Numbered from the stretch's first letter, positions 6,919 through 15,118 are shown. The stretch: 37,161 nt of DNA from Lachnospiraceae bacterium (GCA_900769115.1 CAAGFJ010000087.1:1-37161), one strand, 5' to 3'. A program made the numbers and translations. The notes: generated by a model not told the origin, from the sequence alone.

Positions 6919-7496
6919 TGGAATGGGTTGCAAAGCGGTTAACGAATTACATATTGGCAAAGCAAGTGATATCCGAGGAAAGTCGGGCGGCTTATGAGTA
7001 TGGATTTCAGACAGGCTTAGAACAGTCAATTTGTATTCTGGTGACCATAGTGGCTGCCATGTGTATGAACCGTGTGTGGGAGTGTGTACTGCTTCTGGTG
7101 GTATTCTTTTTGCAGCGTGCCTATGTAAAGGGAATCCATATGAAGCAGTATTGGTCCTGCTTTTTGCTATCTTGCGGAGTTGTAATTGCCGGTTTATATG
7201 GATGTGGACGGGTTGCAGTATCCGGCGAGATGGAAATTATTATTGCACTTGTATGTTTATTACTTGTTCAACTGGCATCAAGGCGGTTTGGAATGCAGGA
7301 AGATGAGGCGGCTGTTCGTTTTTTTGAAAAACAGAGGAAAAGGATTGCCTGGCTTGTTGCTTTATCCATTGTTGTCTTGTATGTGATGCAGTGGGAAAAT
7401 GGGTTGTTTGTTGTGTGTTATACAGAATTGGTAATGTTAGTGTCAACTGTAGCACAGTTAATAAAAGAAAAGTTAGGAAATAGAAAAAATGGTTGA
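6918..7496 (+). CDS. agrB: AgrB-like peptide-processing membrane protease (first copy)
   Basis: A 192-residue protein with several membrane segments, the AgrB size. AgrB cleaves the AgrD tail and forms the thiolactone. His74 and Cys81 lie seven residues apart in KGIHMKQYWSC, matching S. aureus AgrB His77/Cys84. The usual RxxxGGYHA box is degenerate here (RAYVKGIHM), lacking the GG pair, and the downstream TPVDNP-type motif is missing. It overlaps agrD by one base and agrB2 by eight, so agrD-agrB1-agrB2 is translated as a coupled set. The family call rests on size, topology, the His/Cys spacing and its place beside agrD. Confidence 0.8.
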   Translation: MEWVAKRLTNYILAKQVISEESRAAYEYGFQTGLEQSICILVTIVAAMCMNRVWECVLLLVVFFLQRAYVKGIHMKQYWSCFLLSCGVVIAGLYGCGRVAVSGEMEIIIALVCLLLVQLASRRFGMQEDEAAVRFFEKQRKRIAWLVALSIVVLYVMQWENGLFVVCYTELVMLVSTVAQLIKEKLGNRKNG

Positions 7497-8106
7497 TCAA
7501 ATAGTGGATCGTATTAAGGTTAAAATGATTCGGAAAGGATTCTTGAAACCGGAAGAGACCGAAACGTGGTTGAGAAAGTGTACCATAGTAGTAGAACTGC
7601 TGTTGGAGCTTTTGGCTACCGTGTTTTTTGGTCTCTTTTTACATAAAGTGGGAGATTTTTTGGTTGTGTATATGCTTTATGCGCCTATGCGTGTCTGGTG
7701 TGGAGGCTATCATGCGGCTGATACGTGGTCTTTGCTGGTACTGTGGACATTCATGATGGGACTGATTTCTTTAGCAGCAGATTTGATGATTCAGTTCCAT
7801 GCAATTAATCAGGTGTACTGGGGTATGGATGTGTTGGAAAGTGTGGTGATCAGTTGTCTTACGCCTGTGGATAATCCGATCTGGAAAAAGAATATGGATA
7901 ATAAAAAGAGATATAAAAAATATGTAAGATTGATGTTACTGATAGAGTCGATATTGGGAAATGTTGGTCTTGTGATTGGAGTCCGCAGGTTGTATGCAAT
8001 TATTGTGATGAAATATATTATTATAATTGTGGCTTTGCTGCTTGGTATTGCAAAGAATGCATTGATAGAACGGGATCGAAGAGAAGCGGAATTCTGGGGA
8101 TGGTAG
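7489..8106 (+). CDS. AgrB-like protein, second copy, lacking the catalytic cysteine
   Basis: A 205-residue polytopic membrane protein of the AgrB family. It has the classic RVWCGGYHA box (His75) and the downstream TPVDNPI segment followed by a basic stretch (KKRYKK), both better conserved than in the first copy. The residue seven after His75 is Leu82 (TTG), where the catalytic Cys should be. The nearest cysteine, Cys71, precedes the His and is not in the known catalytic position. On this reading it cannot perform the AgrB cysteine chemistry alone, and it may act as a partner of agrB1. The start overlaps the agrB1 stop by eight bases, with only a weak SD (TTAGGAAA). Confidence 0.82.
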   Translation: MVDQIVDRIKVKMIRKGFLKPEETETWLRKCTIVVELLLELLATVFFGLFLHKVGDFLVVYMLYAPMRVWCGGYHAADTWSLLVLWTFMMGLISLAADLMIQFHAINQVYWGMDVLESVVISCLTPVDNPIWKKNMDNKKRYKKYVRLMLLIESILGNVGLVIGVRRLYAIIVMKYIIIIVALLLGIAKNALIERDRREAEFWGW

Positions 8107-8188
8107 CGCATAATATATTATTTATAAAGAACAATTGCTTCGTGAAGTGATTCGTAGGACGTAGCAGGTGAAAGACCGTAATCATTAT

Positions 8189-8217
8189 TTTACATTTTCT
8201 TTCCTTTATGGTATGAT
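8189..8217 (+). promoter_or_regulatory. Sigma-A-type promoter upstream of ychF
   Basis: TTTACA at 8189-8194, a 17-base spacer and TATGAT at 8212-8217. Transcription would begin near 8224, leaving a leader of about 160 bases before ychF. The preceding stretch 8107-8188 shows no terminator with a T-run. Confidence 0.65.
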
Positions 8218-8223
8218 ATGCGT

Positions 8224-8386
8224 TAAGTGCGGCATAGCAGGCGGCACAGAATCAAATAACAATCGACCAGGTTACGGGTAATTTGAATTTCGTGGAATAT
8301 TTGGACCTATTGGTACATACATTGCTACATGACCGGATTCTACAAAGCCCGTTTCGTTAAGGTTTAGAGAAAGGAAAGATAGAACT
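8224..8386 (+). ncRNA. Structured leader or small RNA ahead of ychF
   Basis: The leader can fold around a long-range helix: GGC (8240-8242) with GCC (8347-8349) and GAATC (8249-8253) with GATTC (8336-8340), separated by a symmetric 6+6 internal loop. Inside, CAAAT (8253-8257) pairs with ATTTG (8281-8285) over an inner ACC/GGT, and GGTaCAT pairs with ATGACC near 8312-8334. The heptamer CGTTAAG occurs at both ends (8221-8227 and 8355-8361). No intrinsic terminator follows, so it probably stays joined to the ychF mRNA. No known RNA family was recognised. Confidence 0.4.
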
Positions 8387-9481
8387 ATGAAGTTGGGCAT
8401 TGTAGGACTTCCAAATGTGGGAAAGAGTACGTTATTTAATTCATTGACAAAGGCAGGAGCGGAATCTGCCAATTATCCATTCTGTACGATTGATCCGAAT
8501 GTAGGTGTAGTGCCGGTACCGGATGAAAGATTAGATGTACTGACCAAGATGTATAATTCAAAGAAGACTGTACCAGCGGTGATTGAATTTGTAGATATTG
8601 CAGGTCTGGTAAAGGGGGCTTCTAAGGGTGAAGGTCTGGGTAACCAGTTCTTATCAAATATTCGTGAGGTAGATGCGATCGTTCATGTAGTAAGATGCTT
8701 TGAGGACACCAATGTAGTACATGTAGATGGCAGTATTAATCCGTTGAGAGATATTGAGACGATTAACTTTGAGTTGATTTTTTCCGATATCGAGATTCTG
8801 GATCGTAGAATTGCCAAGAATTCCAGAGCAGCGAATAACAATAAAGAGATTGCCAAAGAAGTAGAATTCATGAAGCGGATCAAGGAACATTTAGAGAATG
8901 GCAAGCTCGCGATTACTTTTGATGTAGATGGGGAAGATGAAGAAGCATGGATTGCAGATTATAATCTGCTTACCAGAAAGCCGGTTATCTTTGCTGCAAA
9001 TGTCGCTGAGGATGAAGTGGCAGATGATGATGATAACGATTATGTGAAAGCAGTTAAGGAATATGCAAAGGAATATGGTTCTGAGGTATTCAAGGTCTGC
9101 GCACAGATCGAACAGGAGATATCTGAATTAGAGGATGATGAGAAAAAGATGTTCTTAGAAGATCTGGGACTTGCTGAGTCTGGTCTGGATAAGCTGATTC
9201 GTGCAAGTTATTCCTTGCTTGGGTTGATCTCTTATCTGACTTCTGGTGAGGATGAGACAAGAGCGTGGACAATTAAGAGAGGTACAAAAGCACCACAGGC
9301 AGCGGGTAAGATTCATACCGATTTTGAGAGAGGATTTATCCGGGCAGAGGTTGTTAACTATAAAGATCTCGTAGAGAATGGTTCTATGACAGCTGCAAAG
9401 GAGAAAGGTCTTGTGCGTTCGGAAGGAAAGGAATACGTCGTACAGGACGGAGATGTCATTTTGTTTAAGTTTAACGTATAA
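8387..9481 (+). CDS. ychF: YchF/Ola1 family P-loop ATPase
   Basis: A 364-residue member of the Obg-related YchF family, which binds ATP in preference to GTP and associates with ribosomes. Seen are the P-loop GLPNVGKST (residues 5-13), switch regions NYPFCTIDPNVG and DIAGLVKGASKGEGLGNQFL, and ANVAED in place of the NKxD guanine-specificity motif, as expected for YchF. A coiled-coil insertion lies in the middle, and a C-terminal TGS domain ends EYVVQDGDVILFKFNV. SD AAAGG lies a few bases ahead. lgt follows after 14 bases, likely in one transcript. Confidence 0.96.
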   Translation: MKLGIVGLPNVGKSTLFNSLTKAGAESANYPFCTIDPNVGVVPVPDERLDVLTKMYNSKKTVPAVIEFVDIAGLVKGASKGEGLGNQFLSNIREVDAIVHVVRCFEDTNVVHVDGSINPLRDIETINFELIFSDIEILDRRIAKNSRAANNNKEIAKEVEFMKRIKEHLENGKLAITFDVDGEDEEAWIADYNLLTRKPVIFAANVAEDEVADDDDNDYVKAVKEYAKEYGSEVFKVCAQIEQEISELEDDEKKMFLEDLGLAESGLDKLIRASYSLLGLISYLTSGEDETRAWTIKRGTKAPQAAGKIHTDFERGFIRAEVVNYKDLVENGSMTAAKEKGLVRSEGKEYVVQDGDVILFKFNV

Positions 9482-9495
9482 TAGGAGGGAATTCT

Positions 9496-10413
9496 ATGTA
9501 TGAGATTCGCTTTCCTCATTTGGGGATTGTACTGAAACATGTGGCAGATGGATTCTCAATCGGTGGGTTTGAGATACGCTTTTATGGAATGGTTATCGCA
9601 TTGGGATTTATCCTGGGGTACTTATTGATTGCTAAGGAGGCCAAACGGACGAATCAGGATCCGGAGATGTATTTGGATTATATGTTGTGGCTGGTGATTC
9701 CTGCAATCTTAGGGGCCAGAATCTATTATGTGATATTCAGTCTAGGGGATTATGTGAAGGAAGGACAATCCTTGAAAGATACCTTGTTGGGGCTGATCAA
9801 TATTCGAGGTGGCGGTCTTGCTATCTATGGTGGTGTGATTGCCGGAATTATTGTACTGCTGATATTTGCAAAGAAGCGTAAGGTAAAAGTTATGTTAATG
9901 CTGGATACCTGTGCAATGGGCTTGCTGGTAGGACAGATTCTTGGAAGATGGGGGAATTTCTTTAATCGTGAGGCATTTGGTGGTTATACCGATTCCCTGT
10001 TTGCTATGGCGATACCGGTAGAATGGTTTGGTGGTAAGAATTATCTGCTGCGTACCGTGAACAATGGAATTATTACACAGGAAATGATCGATCATGTGGT
10101 GAATTTTGACGGGATGGAGTTTATTCAGGTGCATCCAACCTTCTTATATGAATCGTTGTGGAATCTGGCAGTGTTATTGATCATATTCCTGTATCGCAGA
10201 CACAAGAAGTTTGATGGCGAGATGTTTGCTATGTATATCTGGGGATATGGATTGGGAAGAGTGTGGATTGAAGGTCTACGGACAGATTCCCTGATGCTTC
10301 CGGGAGTTAATTTCAGGGTTTCCCAACTGTTGGCAGCGCTTTGTGTGGTAGCAGCATCCATTTATATGATATATAAGAGGATGGAATTGAAACGAAATGC
10401 AGTAACTTCATAA
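9496..10413 (+). CDS. lgt: Prolipoprotein diacylglyceryl transferase
   Basis: A 305-residue membrane enzyme that moves diacylglycerol from phosphatidylglycerol to the lipobox cysteine of prolipoproteins. About seven hydrophobic segments are visible, with the Lgt signature GRWGNFFNREAFGG near residues 150-163 and the VHPTFLYESLWN motif near 211-222. RxDSLMLPG with the surrounding C-terminal loop also fits. The ATG is preceded by AGGAGGG at good spacing. Length is near the family norm. It shares a likely transcript with ychF and ends in a strong terminator. Confidence 0.95.
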   Translation: MYEIRFPHLGIVLKHVADGFSIGGFEIRFYGMVIALGFILGYLLIAKEAKRTNQDPEMYLDYMLWLVIPAILGARIYYVIFSLGDYVKEGQSLKDTLLGLINIRGGGLAIYGGVIAGIIVLLIFAKKRKVKVMLMLDTCAMGLLVGQILGRWGNFFNREAFGGYTDSLFAMAIPVEWFGGKNYLLRTVNNGIITQEMIDHVVNFDGMEFIQVHPTFLYESLWNLAVLLIIFLYRRHKKFDGEMFAMYIWGYGLGRVWIEGLRTDSLMLPGVNFRVSQLLAALCVVAASIYMIYKRMELKRNAVTS

Positions 10414-10434
10414 AGATGTGATTACGCAAGTTCA

Positions 10435-10461
10435 GGCGGTGGATTTATCCACCGCCTTTTT
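10435..10461 (+). terminator. Intrinsic terminator after lgt
   Basis: GGCGGTGGAT (10435-10444) and ATCCACCGCC (10447-10456) form a GC-rich stem, followed by five T residues. It closes the ychF-lgt unit. Confidence 0.92.
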
Positions 10462-10760
10462 ATATGCAATGACTAAAGTGGAGGAGAAGTGGGGGATTTT
10501 TAAAATAAGTGGGAGAATCCCCCACCCACATCCCACCACATTTTTCTGTATGGAAAATGAACAAGGTGGGGGAAATGGTATACATAATGAGGAAGCACAA
10601 GATATGACATAATGGAGATGTGAAACGCACAATATATTGTGTAAAAGACGTTAAAAATATGTAAAAATAGAATAAAAATATGTGCAAAATGCACAATAAA
10701 AGATGAAAAATATTGGTAGGAATCCACATAGAAAACAGAGGGGTGAAGAACAATTTATCC
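10462..10760. other. Non-coding region with G-rich repeats and palindromes before the dcw cluster
   Basis: No credible gene is present. It holds an inverted repeat GTGGGGGATT (10489-10498) with AATCCCCCAC (10516-10525), several more GTGGG/CCCAC words up to 10572, a palindrome CACAATATATTGTG (10628-10641) and a hairpin TGTGCA-AAA-TGCACA (10681-10695). The GTGGG words resemble MraZ box cores but are not regularly spaced. Some could be operators of the dcw cluster. Confidence 0.4.
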
Positions 10761-10789
10761 TTGCAATCTAATACTTGATGAGGTAGAAT
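10761..10789 (+). promoter_or_regulatory. Sigma-A-type promoter of mraZ and the dcw cluster
   Basis: TTGCAA at 10761-10766, 17 bases, TAGAAT at 10784-10789. The expected start, near 10796, lies inside the GTGGT repeat array. Confidence 0.65.
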
Positions 10790-10790
10790 A

Positions 10791-10835
10791 GTGGTTGTAA
10801 GTGGTGAATTGTGGTATGCAGTGGTAGATTGTGGT
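10791..10835 (+). promoter_or_regulatory. MraZ operator: five GTGGT boxes with 10-bp period
   Basis: GTGGT occurs at 10791, 10801, 10811, 10821 and 10831, exactly 10 bp apart, so all boxes face the same side of the helix. Known MraZ operators consist of TGGGN-type boxes repeated at 10-bp intervals upstream of mraZ. Their position just after the -10 element fits autorepression by blocking initiation. Confidence 0.8.
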
Positions 10836-10899
10836 GGATTTATCATTTATTCATCATCACTTTCGTTATGACAGAGATTAGTAGAAGGGGAGTGAGTTC

Positions 10900-11346
10900 G
10901 TGTCCAAAGGATTAAAAGGTGAATACAATCACACAGTAGATGCTAAGGGCAGAATGATCGTACCTTCCAAACTGAGAGAACAGTTAGGATTGTCTTTTGT
11001 TGTAACAAGAGGAATGGATGGATGTCTGTTTGCTTATCCGAATGATGAATGGGATATATTTGAGGGCAAATTAAGACAGCTTCCAATGACCAATGAAAGC
11101 TCAAGAAAGTTCAAGAGATTTTTCCAGGCAGGAGCAACAGATTGTGAAGTGGATAATCAGGGTAGAATTCTGATTCCAGCTAATTTACGTGAGTTTGCCG
11201 GAATTACCAAGGATGTAACTGTGGTTGGTGTAGGCGAGCGTGCGGAGATCTGGAGCAAAGAGAAGTGGGAAGAGAAGAACAATATTGATGATATTGATTT
11301 CAATGAACTGGCACAGGGCATTGAAGATTTAGGAATTATGATCTAG
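10900..11346 (+). CDS. mraZ: Transcriptional regulator MraZ
   Basis: A 148-residue protein with two AbrB/SpoVT-like swapped-hairpin halves, each with the DxxxR signature: DAKGRMIVPSKLRE (about residues 14-27) and DNQGRILIPANLRE (about 86-99). MraZ forms a ring and represses the division and cell-wall cluster it heads. The start is GTG with AAGGGGAG ahead. The five-box array at 10791-10835 upstream supports autoregulation. rsmH follows after 13 bases. Confidence 0.96.
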   Translation: MSKGLKGEYNHTVDAKGRMIVPSKLREQLGLSFVVTRGMDGCLFAYPNDEWDIFEGKLRQLPMTNESSRKFKRFFQAGATDCEVDNQGRILIPANLREFAGITKDVTVVGVGERAEIWSKEKWEEKNNIDDIDFNELAQGIEDLGIMI

Positions 11347-11359
11347 AAGGAGGAGAAAC

Positions 11360-12304
11360 GTGGAGTTTTCACATAAGTCGGTGTTGTTAGACGAGACCGT
11401 AGCGGGACTTAATATCAAAGAAGATGGTACTTATGTGGATGGCACCCTTGGAGGTGGCGGACATGCCTATCATGTTTGTTCCCGTTTGTCTGATGAAGGA
11501 AGGTTCATAGGGATAGATCAGGATGCGGCTGCGATTGAAGCGGCAGGCATCCGGCTATTACCATACAAAGATAAAGTTAAGATAGATATTGTAAGAAGTA
11601 ATTATCAACAAACCCCTCAGGTATTACAAGACTTAGGTGTCGACGGTGTCGATGGGATTGTACTTGACCTGGGGGTATCCTCCTATCAGTTAGATACACC
11701 AGAGAGAGGGTTTACATATCGGGAGGATGCACCTCTTGATATGAGGATGGATCAGAGGCAGGACATGACTGCTAAAGATATAATTAATGAATACCCGGAG
11801 ATGGAGTTATACCGAGTGATCCGGGACTACGGCGAGGAGAAGTTCGCTAAGAATATTGCCAAGCATATATGCCAGGCAAGGCAGAACAAAGTCATCGAAA
11901 CTACATTTGAGTTGAATGACATTATTAAGGCTGCTATACCAATTAGAGCTAGGTCTGCAGGAGGGCACCCTTCGAAAAGAACTTATCAGGCTATCCGGAT
12001 TGAGTTAAACCAGGAACTGACCATTCTTGAGCAATCCATCGACCAAATGATAGATCTGTTAAACCCAGGGGGCCGAATTTGCATAATTACGTTCCACTCG
12101 TTAGAAGATCGGATTGTAAAGAGGATATTTCGAAAGAATGAGAATCCTTGTACATGCCCTCCCGACTTTCCTAAATGTGTATGTGGTAAGATTTCCAAAG
12201 GTAAGGTCATAACACGGAAACCTATATTACCATCGGAGGAAGAACTAGAGGAGAACAGAAGAAGCAAGAGTGCAAAGCTTCGTATATTTGAACGGGCTCA
12301 ATGA
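11360..12304 (+). CDS. rsmH: 16S rRNA (cytosine(1402)-N4)-methyltransferase
   Basis: A 314-residue SAM-dependent methyltransferase that modifies C1402 in the ribosomal decoding centre. The N-terminus HKSVLLDETVAGL is followed by the SAM motif VDGTLGGGGHAYH (about 27-39). GIVLDLGVSSYQLD and the RMD segment follow, then the C-terminal SFHSLEDRIVKRIF block and a cysteine cluster (CTCPPDFPKCVCG). The start is GTG with AAGGAGGAG ahead. It sits second in the dcw cluster as usual. Confidence 0.97.
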   Translation: MEFSHKSVLLDETVAGLNIKEDGTYVDGTLGGGGHAYHVCSRLSDEGRFIGIDQDAAAIEAAGIRLLPYKDKVKIDIVRSNYQQTPQVLQDLGVDGVDGIVLDLGVSSYQLDTPERGFTYREDAPLDMRMDQRQDMTAKDIINEYPEMELYRVIRDYGEEKFAKNIAKHICQARQNKVIETTFELNDIIKAAIPIRARSAGGHPSKRTYQAIRIELNQELTILEQSIDQMIDLLNPGGRICIITFHSLEDRIVKRIFRKNENPCTCPPDFPKCVCGKISKGKVITRKPILPSEEELEENRRSKSAKLRIFERAQ

Positions 12305-12385
12305 GGTATTAAAGTATATAGATAGACACATGATGAATGGGGAATATCCGGGTTACGGAAGATAAGACGTATTTAGAAAAGGGGT

Positions 12386-12877
12386 ATGAGAAGATTGGAT
12401 TCAAGAAATGAGGAAAGATATTATTACATCGAGGGGAATGCAGCCAGAAAGCTGAATACGGTACCACAAAGGGAAGTCAGACCAGAACGGCAGCCGTCAC
12501 CAGAGCGCGAGCGTAAGACGAATGCAAGGGTTGAACGGAATGCACAGCGTGCGAAGGCTTTTGATCTGCGATACACAATGGCACTTGTTGTAGCAACAGT
12601 ATTTTTGTTTGGTGCATGTGTGAATATGTTATCTTTACAGGCAGATATTACAGAACAGAGAAGACAGATTGCAAAGTTGGAAAGCAATCTGAATGATCTG
12701 AAGGACACAAACGATGAGACGGGTAAGCGGCTGGATAGTTCAGTGGATTTAACACAGGTATATGATTTTGCAACAAAGGAATTAGGAATGGTATATCCGG
12801 GTAATGATCAGGTTGTGTCTTATAAAGCAAGTAATCCGGACTATGTAAAACAATATAAGGATGTACCACAAGAATAA
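12386..12877 (+). CDS. ftsL: FtsL-like septum protein
   Basis: A 163-residue bitopic protein. About 60 charged cytoplasmic residues precede one membrane segment (about 64-84, TMALVVATVFLFGACVNML), then a predicted coiled coil (QADITEQRRQIAKLESNLNDL) and a short extracellular tail. Sequence conservation in this family is poor, so the call rests on topology and on its place between rsmH and the first PBP. FtsL pairs with DivIC and DivIB to activate FtsW and FtsI at the septum. SD AAAAGGGG precedes the ATG. Confidence 0.85.
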   Translation: MRRLDSRNEERYYYIEGNAARKLNTVPQREVRPERQPSPERERKTNARVERNAQRAKAFDLRYTMALVVATVFLFGACVNMLSLQADITEQRRQIAKLESNLNDLKDTNDETGKRLDSSVDLTQVYDFATKELGMVYPGNDQVVSYKASNPDYVKQYKDVPQE

Positions 12878-12891
12878 AATCAGGTGATAAT

Positions 12892-14934
12892 ATGGCAAAG
12901 AAAAGAAAACGTTTTCTGGGAAGAATGCAGAAGAAGCTATTTTGGGTAACGGTTGCACTTACATGTGGATTTGCTGCCCTGGTGGTGAGAATCTGGTATA
13001 TTAATAATAAAGATGGAAAGCGTTATGAGAAAATTGTATTAGCCCAGCAAAGTTACGACAGCATTGAGATTCCGTACCGGCGGGGAGATATATTAGACCG
13101 GAATGGAACGCAGTTGGCAACGAGTGAGAAAGTGTACAATTTGATTATAGAACCAAAGAATATCTTACAGGATGACAAGGTGAAGAAAGCTACAATCTCT
13201 GCACTGACCAAGTATTTTGATCTGACAGAAGCACAGATTGAGGAAGCGTTATCCGATAACACTTCTTTGTATAAGAAGATGCTGAAGAAGCTGACCTACG
13301 ATCAGGTGAAGCCATTCAATGATTTTGTTGCTACCAAGGATGGCAAGAATGTCAAAGGTGTGTGGTTTGAGGATGAATATGAGAGATATTATCCTTATGG
13401 TTCTCTTGCGTGTCACGCGATTGGTTTTACCGTGAGTGGTAACGTAGGACAGGGAGGAATGGAAGGTTATTACAGTGATGAGTTGAATGGTATTAACGGA
13501 CGTGAATATGGATATCTGACGGAAGATATGACATTGGAGCGGACAACCAAACAGCCGATCAATGGATATAATATTGTATCGACAATTGATGCGAATGCGC
13601 AGAACATTGTTGAGAAGAAGATTCAGGCATTTATGACGGAGACGGGAGCAAAGAATGTATCTGCATTAGTTATGGATCCGAATTCCGGAGAAGTATTAGC
13701 AATGGCGAATTCGAATAGCTTTGATCTGAATGAGCCGTATGAGGATAGTGCGATTGCATATCAGTTTAGCAGTGAGAATGGGGATGTGCAGGCACAGATT
13801 GATGCATTGTCAGATGACGAACGATTAGATTGTCTGAATAAGGCATGGCGTAATTTCATCATATCGGATGGATTTGAACCTGGATCTACTTATAAGACAT
13901 TTACGATATCAGGGGCATTAGAAGATGGAGCGTTGAAGGGTGATGAGTCTTTCTTCTGTGGTGGTAATCTGAAAGTTGCAGATACGACGATCAATTGTCA
14001 CAATCATTCCGGACATGGTCAGGTTACGATTGAGCAGGCATTGATGCAGTCTTGTAATGTGGCATTGATGCATATTGCAGAGACAGAAGGAAGAAAAACA
14101 TTTGCCAAGTATCAGGATGTATTTGGATTTGGTAAGACGACACATGTGGATCTGGCGGGTGAAGCAGCCGGTCTGGTATATCCGGAGGAGAAGCTGAATC
14201 CGGTAGAGCTTGCAACCTCTTCGTTTGGACAGGGTCTTACGGTTACGATGATGCAGATTGGTACTGCATTTTGTTCGGTAATTAATGGTGGTGATTATTA
14301 TGAGCCACATCTGGTTAAGCAGATTGTAGATGAGAGTGGTGGTATTATTAATAATATTGAGCCAACCGTTTTAAGAAAGACAATATCCTCTGAGACATCA
14401 GAGTTTATGAGAAATGCATTATTTGAAGTTGTTAATAATGGTACTGCCAGAAAAGCACAGGTTGCAGGATATACGATTGGTGGTAAGACTGGTACAGCAG
14501 AGAAGCTTCCGCGAGGTAATGGTAAGTATCTGTTGTCCTTTATCGGATTTGCTCCGGTAGAGAATCCACAGGTAATGGTATATGTAACGGTAGATGAGCC
14601 GAATGTGGAAGATCAGGCAAGTTCTGGTCTGGGAACAATTATAGCGCAGTCTATTTTGCAGGAATTGTTACCGTATATGAATATTTATCAGTCGGATGCA
14701 GAGAATAAGAGTGAAGGCGCAGATGTAGGAGATCAGGTTGCAACACCAATCTATGATGGTACGATTCCGACCGAACAGCTTTCAGAAGATTTACAGAGTT
14801 CTACAGAGAATGGAACATCGGAGGTCGCAACAGAGGTGTCTACAGAGCAGGGCGTTTCCACGGAAGCCACAACAGAAGCAGCGACACAGGCGAGTACAGA
14901 AGCGACAACACAGGCAGTACAGCCGACACAATAG
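12892..14934 (+). CDS. ftsI: Class B penicillin-binding protein (FtsI/PbpB type)
   Basis: A 680-residue septal transpeptidase. It has an N-terminal membrane anchor (about 14-34), a PBP dimerisation domain and a transpeptidase domain with intact motifs: Ser332-x-x-Lys335 (GSTYK), SCN near residue 387 and Lys532-Thr-Gly (GGKTGTAEK). No PASTA domain is present. The last ~60 residues are a Thr/Glu/Ala/Gln-rich low-complexity tail. It starts 14 bases after ftsL. The insert before the Ser motif (ALSDDERLDCLNKAWRNF) resembles that in the next PBP, indicating tandem duplication. It is the likely division PBP of the pair. Confidence 0.93.
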   Translation: MAKKRKRFLGRMQKKLFWVTVALTCGFAALVVRIWYINNKDGKRYEKIVLAQQSYDSIEIPYRRGDILDRNGTQLATSEKVYNLIIEPKNILQDDKVKKATISALTKYFDLTEAQIEEALSDNTSLYKKMLKKLTYDQVKPFNDFVATKDGKNVKGVWFEDEYERYYPYGSLACHAIGFTVSGNVGQGGMEGYYSDELNGINGREYGYLTEDMTLERTTKQPINGYNIVSTIDANAQNIVEKKIQAFMTETGAKNVSALVMDPNSGEVLAMANSNSFDLNEPYEDSAIAYQFSSENGDVQAQIDALSDDERLDCLNKAWRNFIISDGFEPGSTYKTFTISGALEDGALKGDESFFCGGNLKVADTTINCHNHSGHGQVTIEQALMQSCNVALMHIAETEGRKTFAKYQDVFGFGKTTHVDLAGEAAGLVYPEEKLNPVELATSSFGQGLTVTMMQIGTAFCSVINGGDYYEPHLVKQIVDESGGIINNIEPTVLRKTISSETSEFMRNALFEVVNNGTARKAQVAGYTIGGKTGTAEKLPRGNGKYLLSFIGFAPVENPQVMVYVTVDEPNVEDQASSGLGTIIAQSILQELLPYMNIYQSDAENKSEGADVGDQVATPIYDGTIPTEQLSEDLQSSTENGTSEVATEVSTEQGVSTEATTEAATQASTEATTQAVQPTQ

Positions 14935-14989
14935 TAATAATGTAATATAGAGGGGAACCTACCGGTGGCAGGTCCTATATGATTGAAAA

Positions 14990-15023
14990 GGCACAGATTT
15001 TTTTGGGAGAGAAGATCTGTGCC
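14990..15023 (+). terminator. Hairpin between the tandem PBP genes
   Basis: GGCACAGAT (14990-14998) pairs with ATCTGTGCC (15015-15023). Only a weak T-rich stretch follows (TGGGTTGTTT). A smaller stem, ATATAG/CTATAT, lies at 14945-14980. It probably attenuates read-through rather than stopping it. Confidence 0.5.
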
Positions 15024-15056
15024 TGGGTTGTTTCTGCATGAAATACAGTAAAAAGA

Positions 15057-15086
15057 CACATATTCCAGTCAAACAGGTAATACTAT
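15057..15086 (+). promoter_or_regulatory. Candidate sigma-E promoter for the second PBP
   Basis: CACATATT (15057-15064), a 14-base spacer and AATACTAT (15079-15086). Against the B. subtilis sigma-E consensus (-35 GHATATT, N14, -10 CATACAHT) this matches 6/7 and 6/8 with the standard spacing. In B. subtilis spoVD is a sigma-E gene in the same position, which supports the reading. Confidence 0.5.
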
Positions 15087-15118
15087 TTATATAAATAACG
15101 ATAGTGTGGAGAAATTAG

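Noticed and set aside
8272..8472. Minus-strand 66-codon open frame across the ychF start
   Set aside because: It overlaps the ychF leader and 5' coding region, has no convincing ribosome binding site, and its N-terminal part is the antisense of ychF. The leader is better explained as RNA structure.
10418..10612. Plus-strand 64-codon open frame after lgt
   Set aside because: It begins just before the lgt terminator hairpin and reads through it, has no SD, and spans the G-rich inverted repeats.
10460..10846. Minus-strand 128-codon open frame in the lgt-mraZ gap
   Set aside because: Composition is low-complexity, no SD is seen, and it runs through the mraZ promoter and operator boxes.
14751..15059. 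Minus-strand 102-codon open frame over the PBP tail
   Set aside because: It mirrors the repetitive Thr/Glu/Ala codons of the first PBP tail. No promoter or SD.
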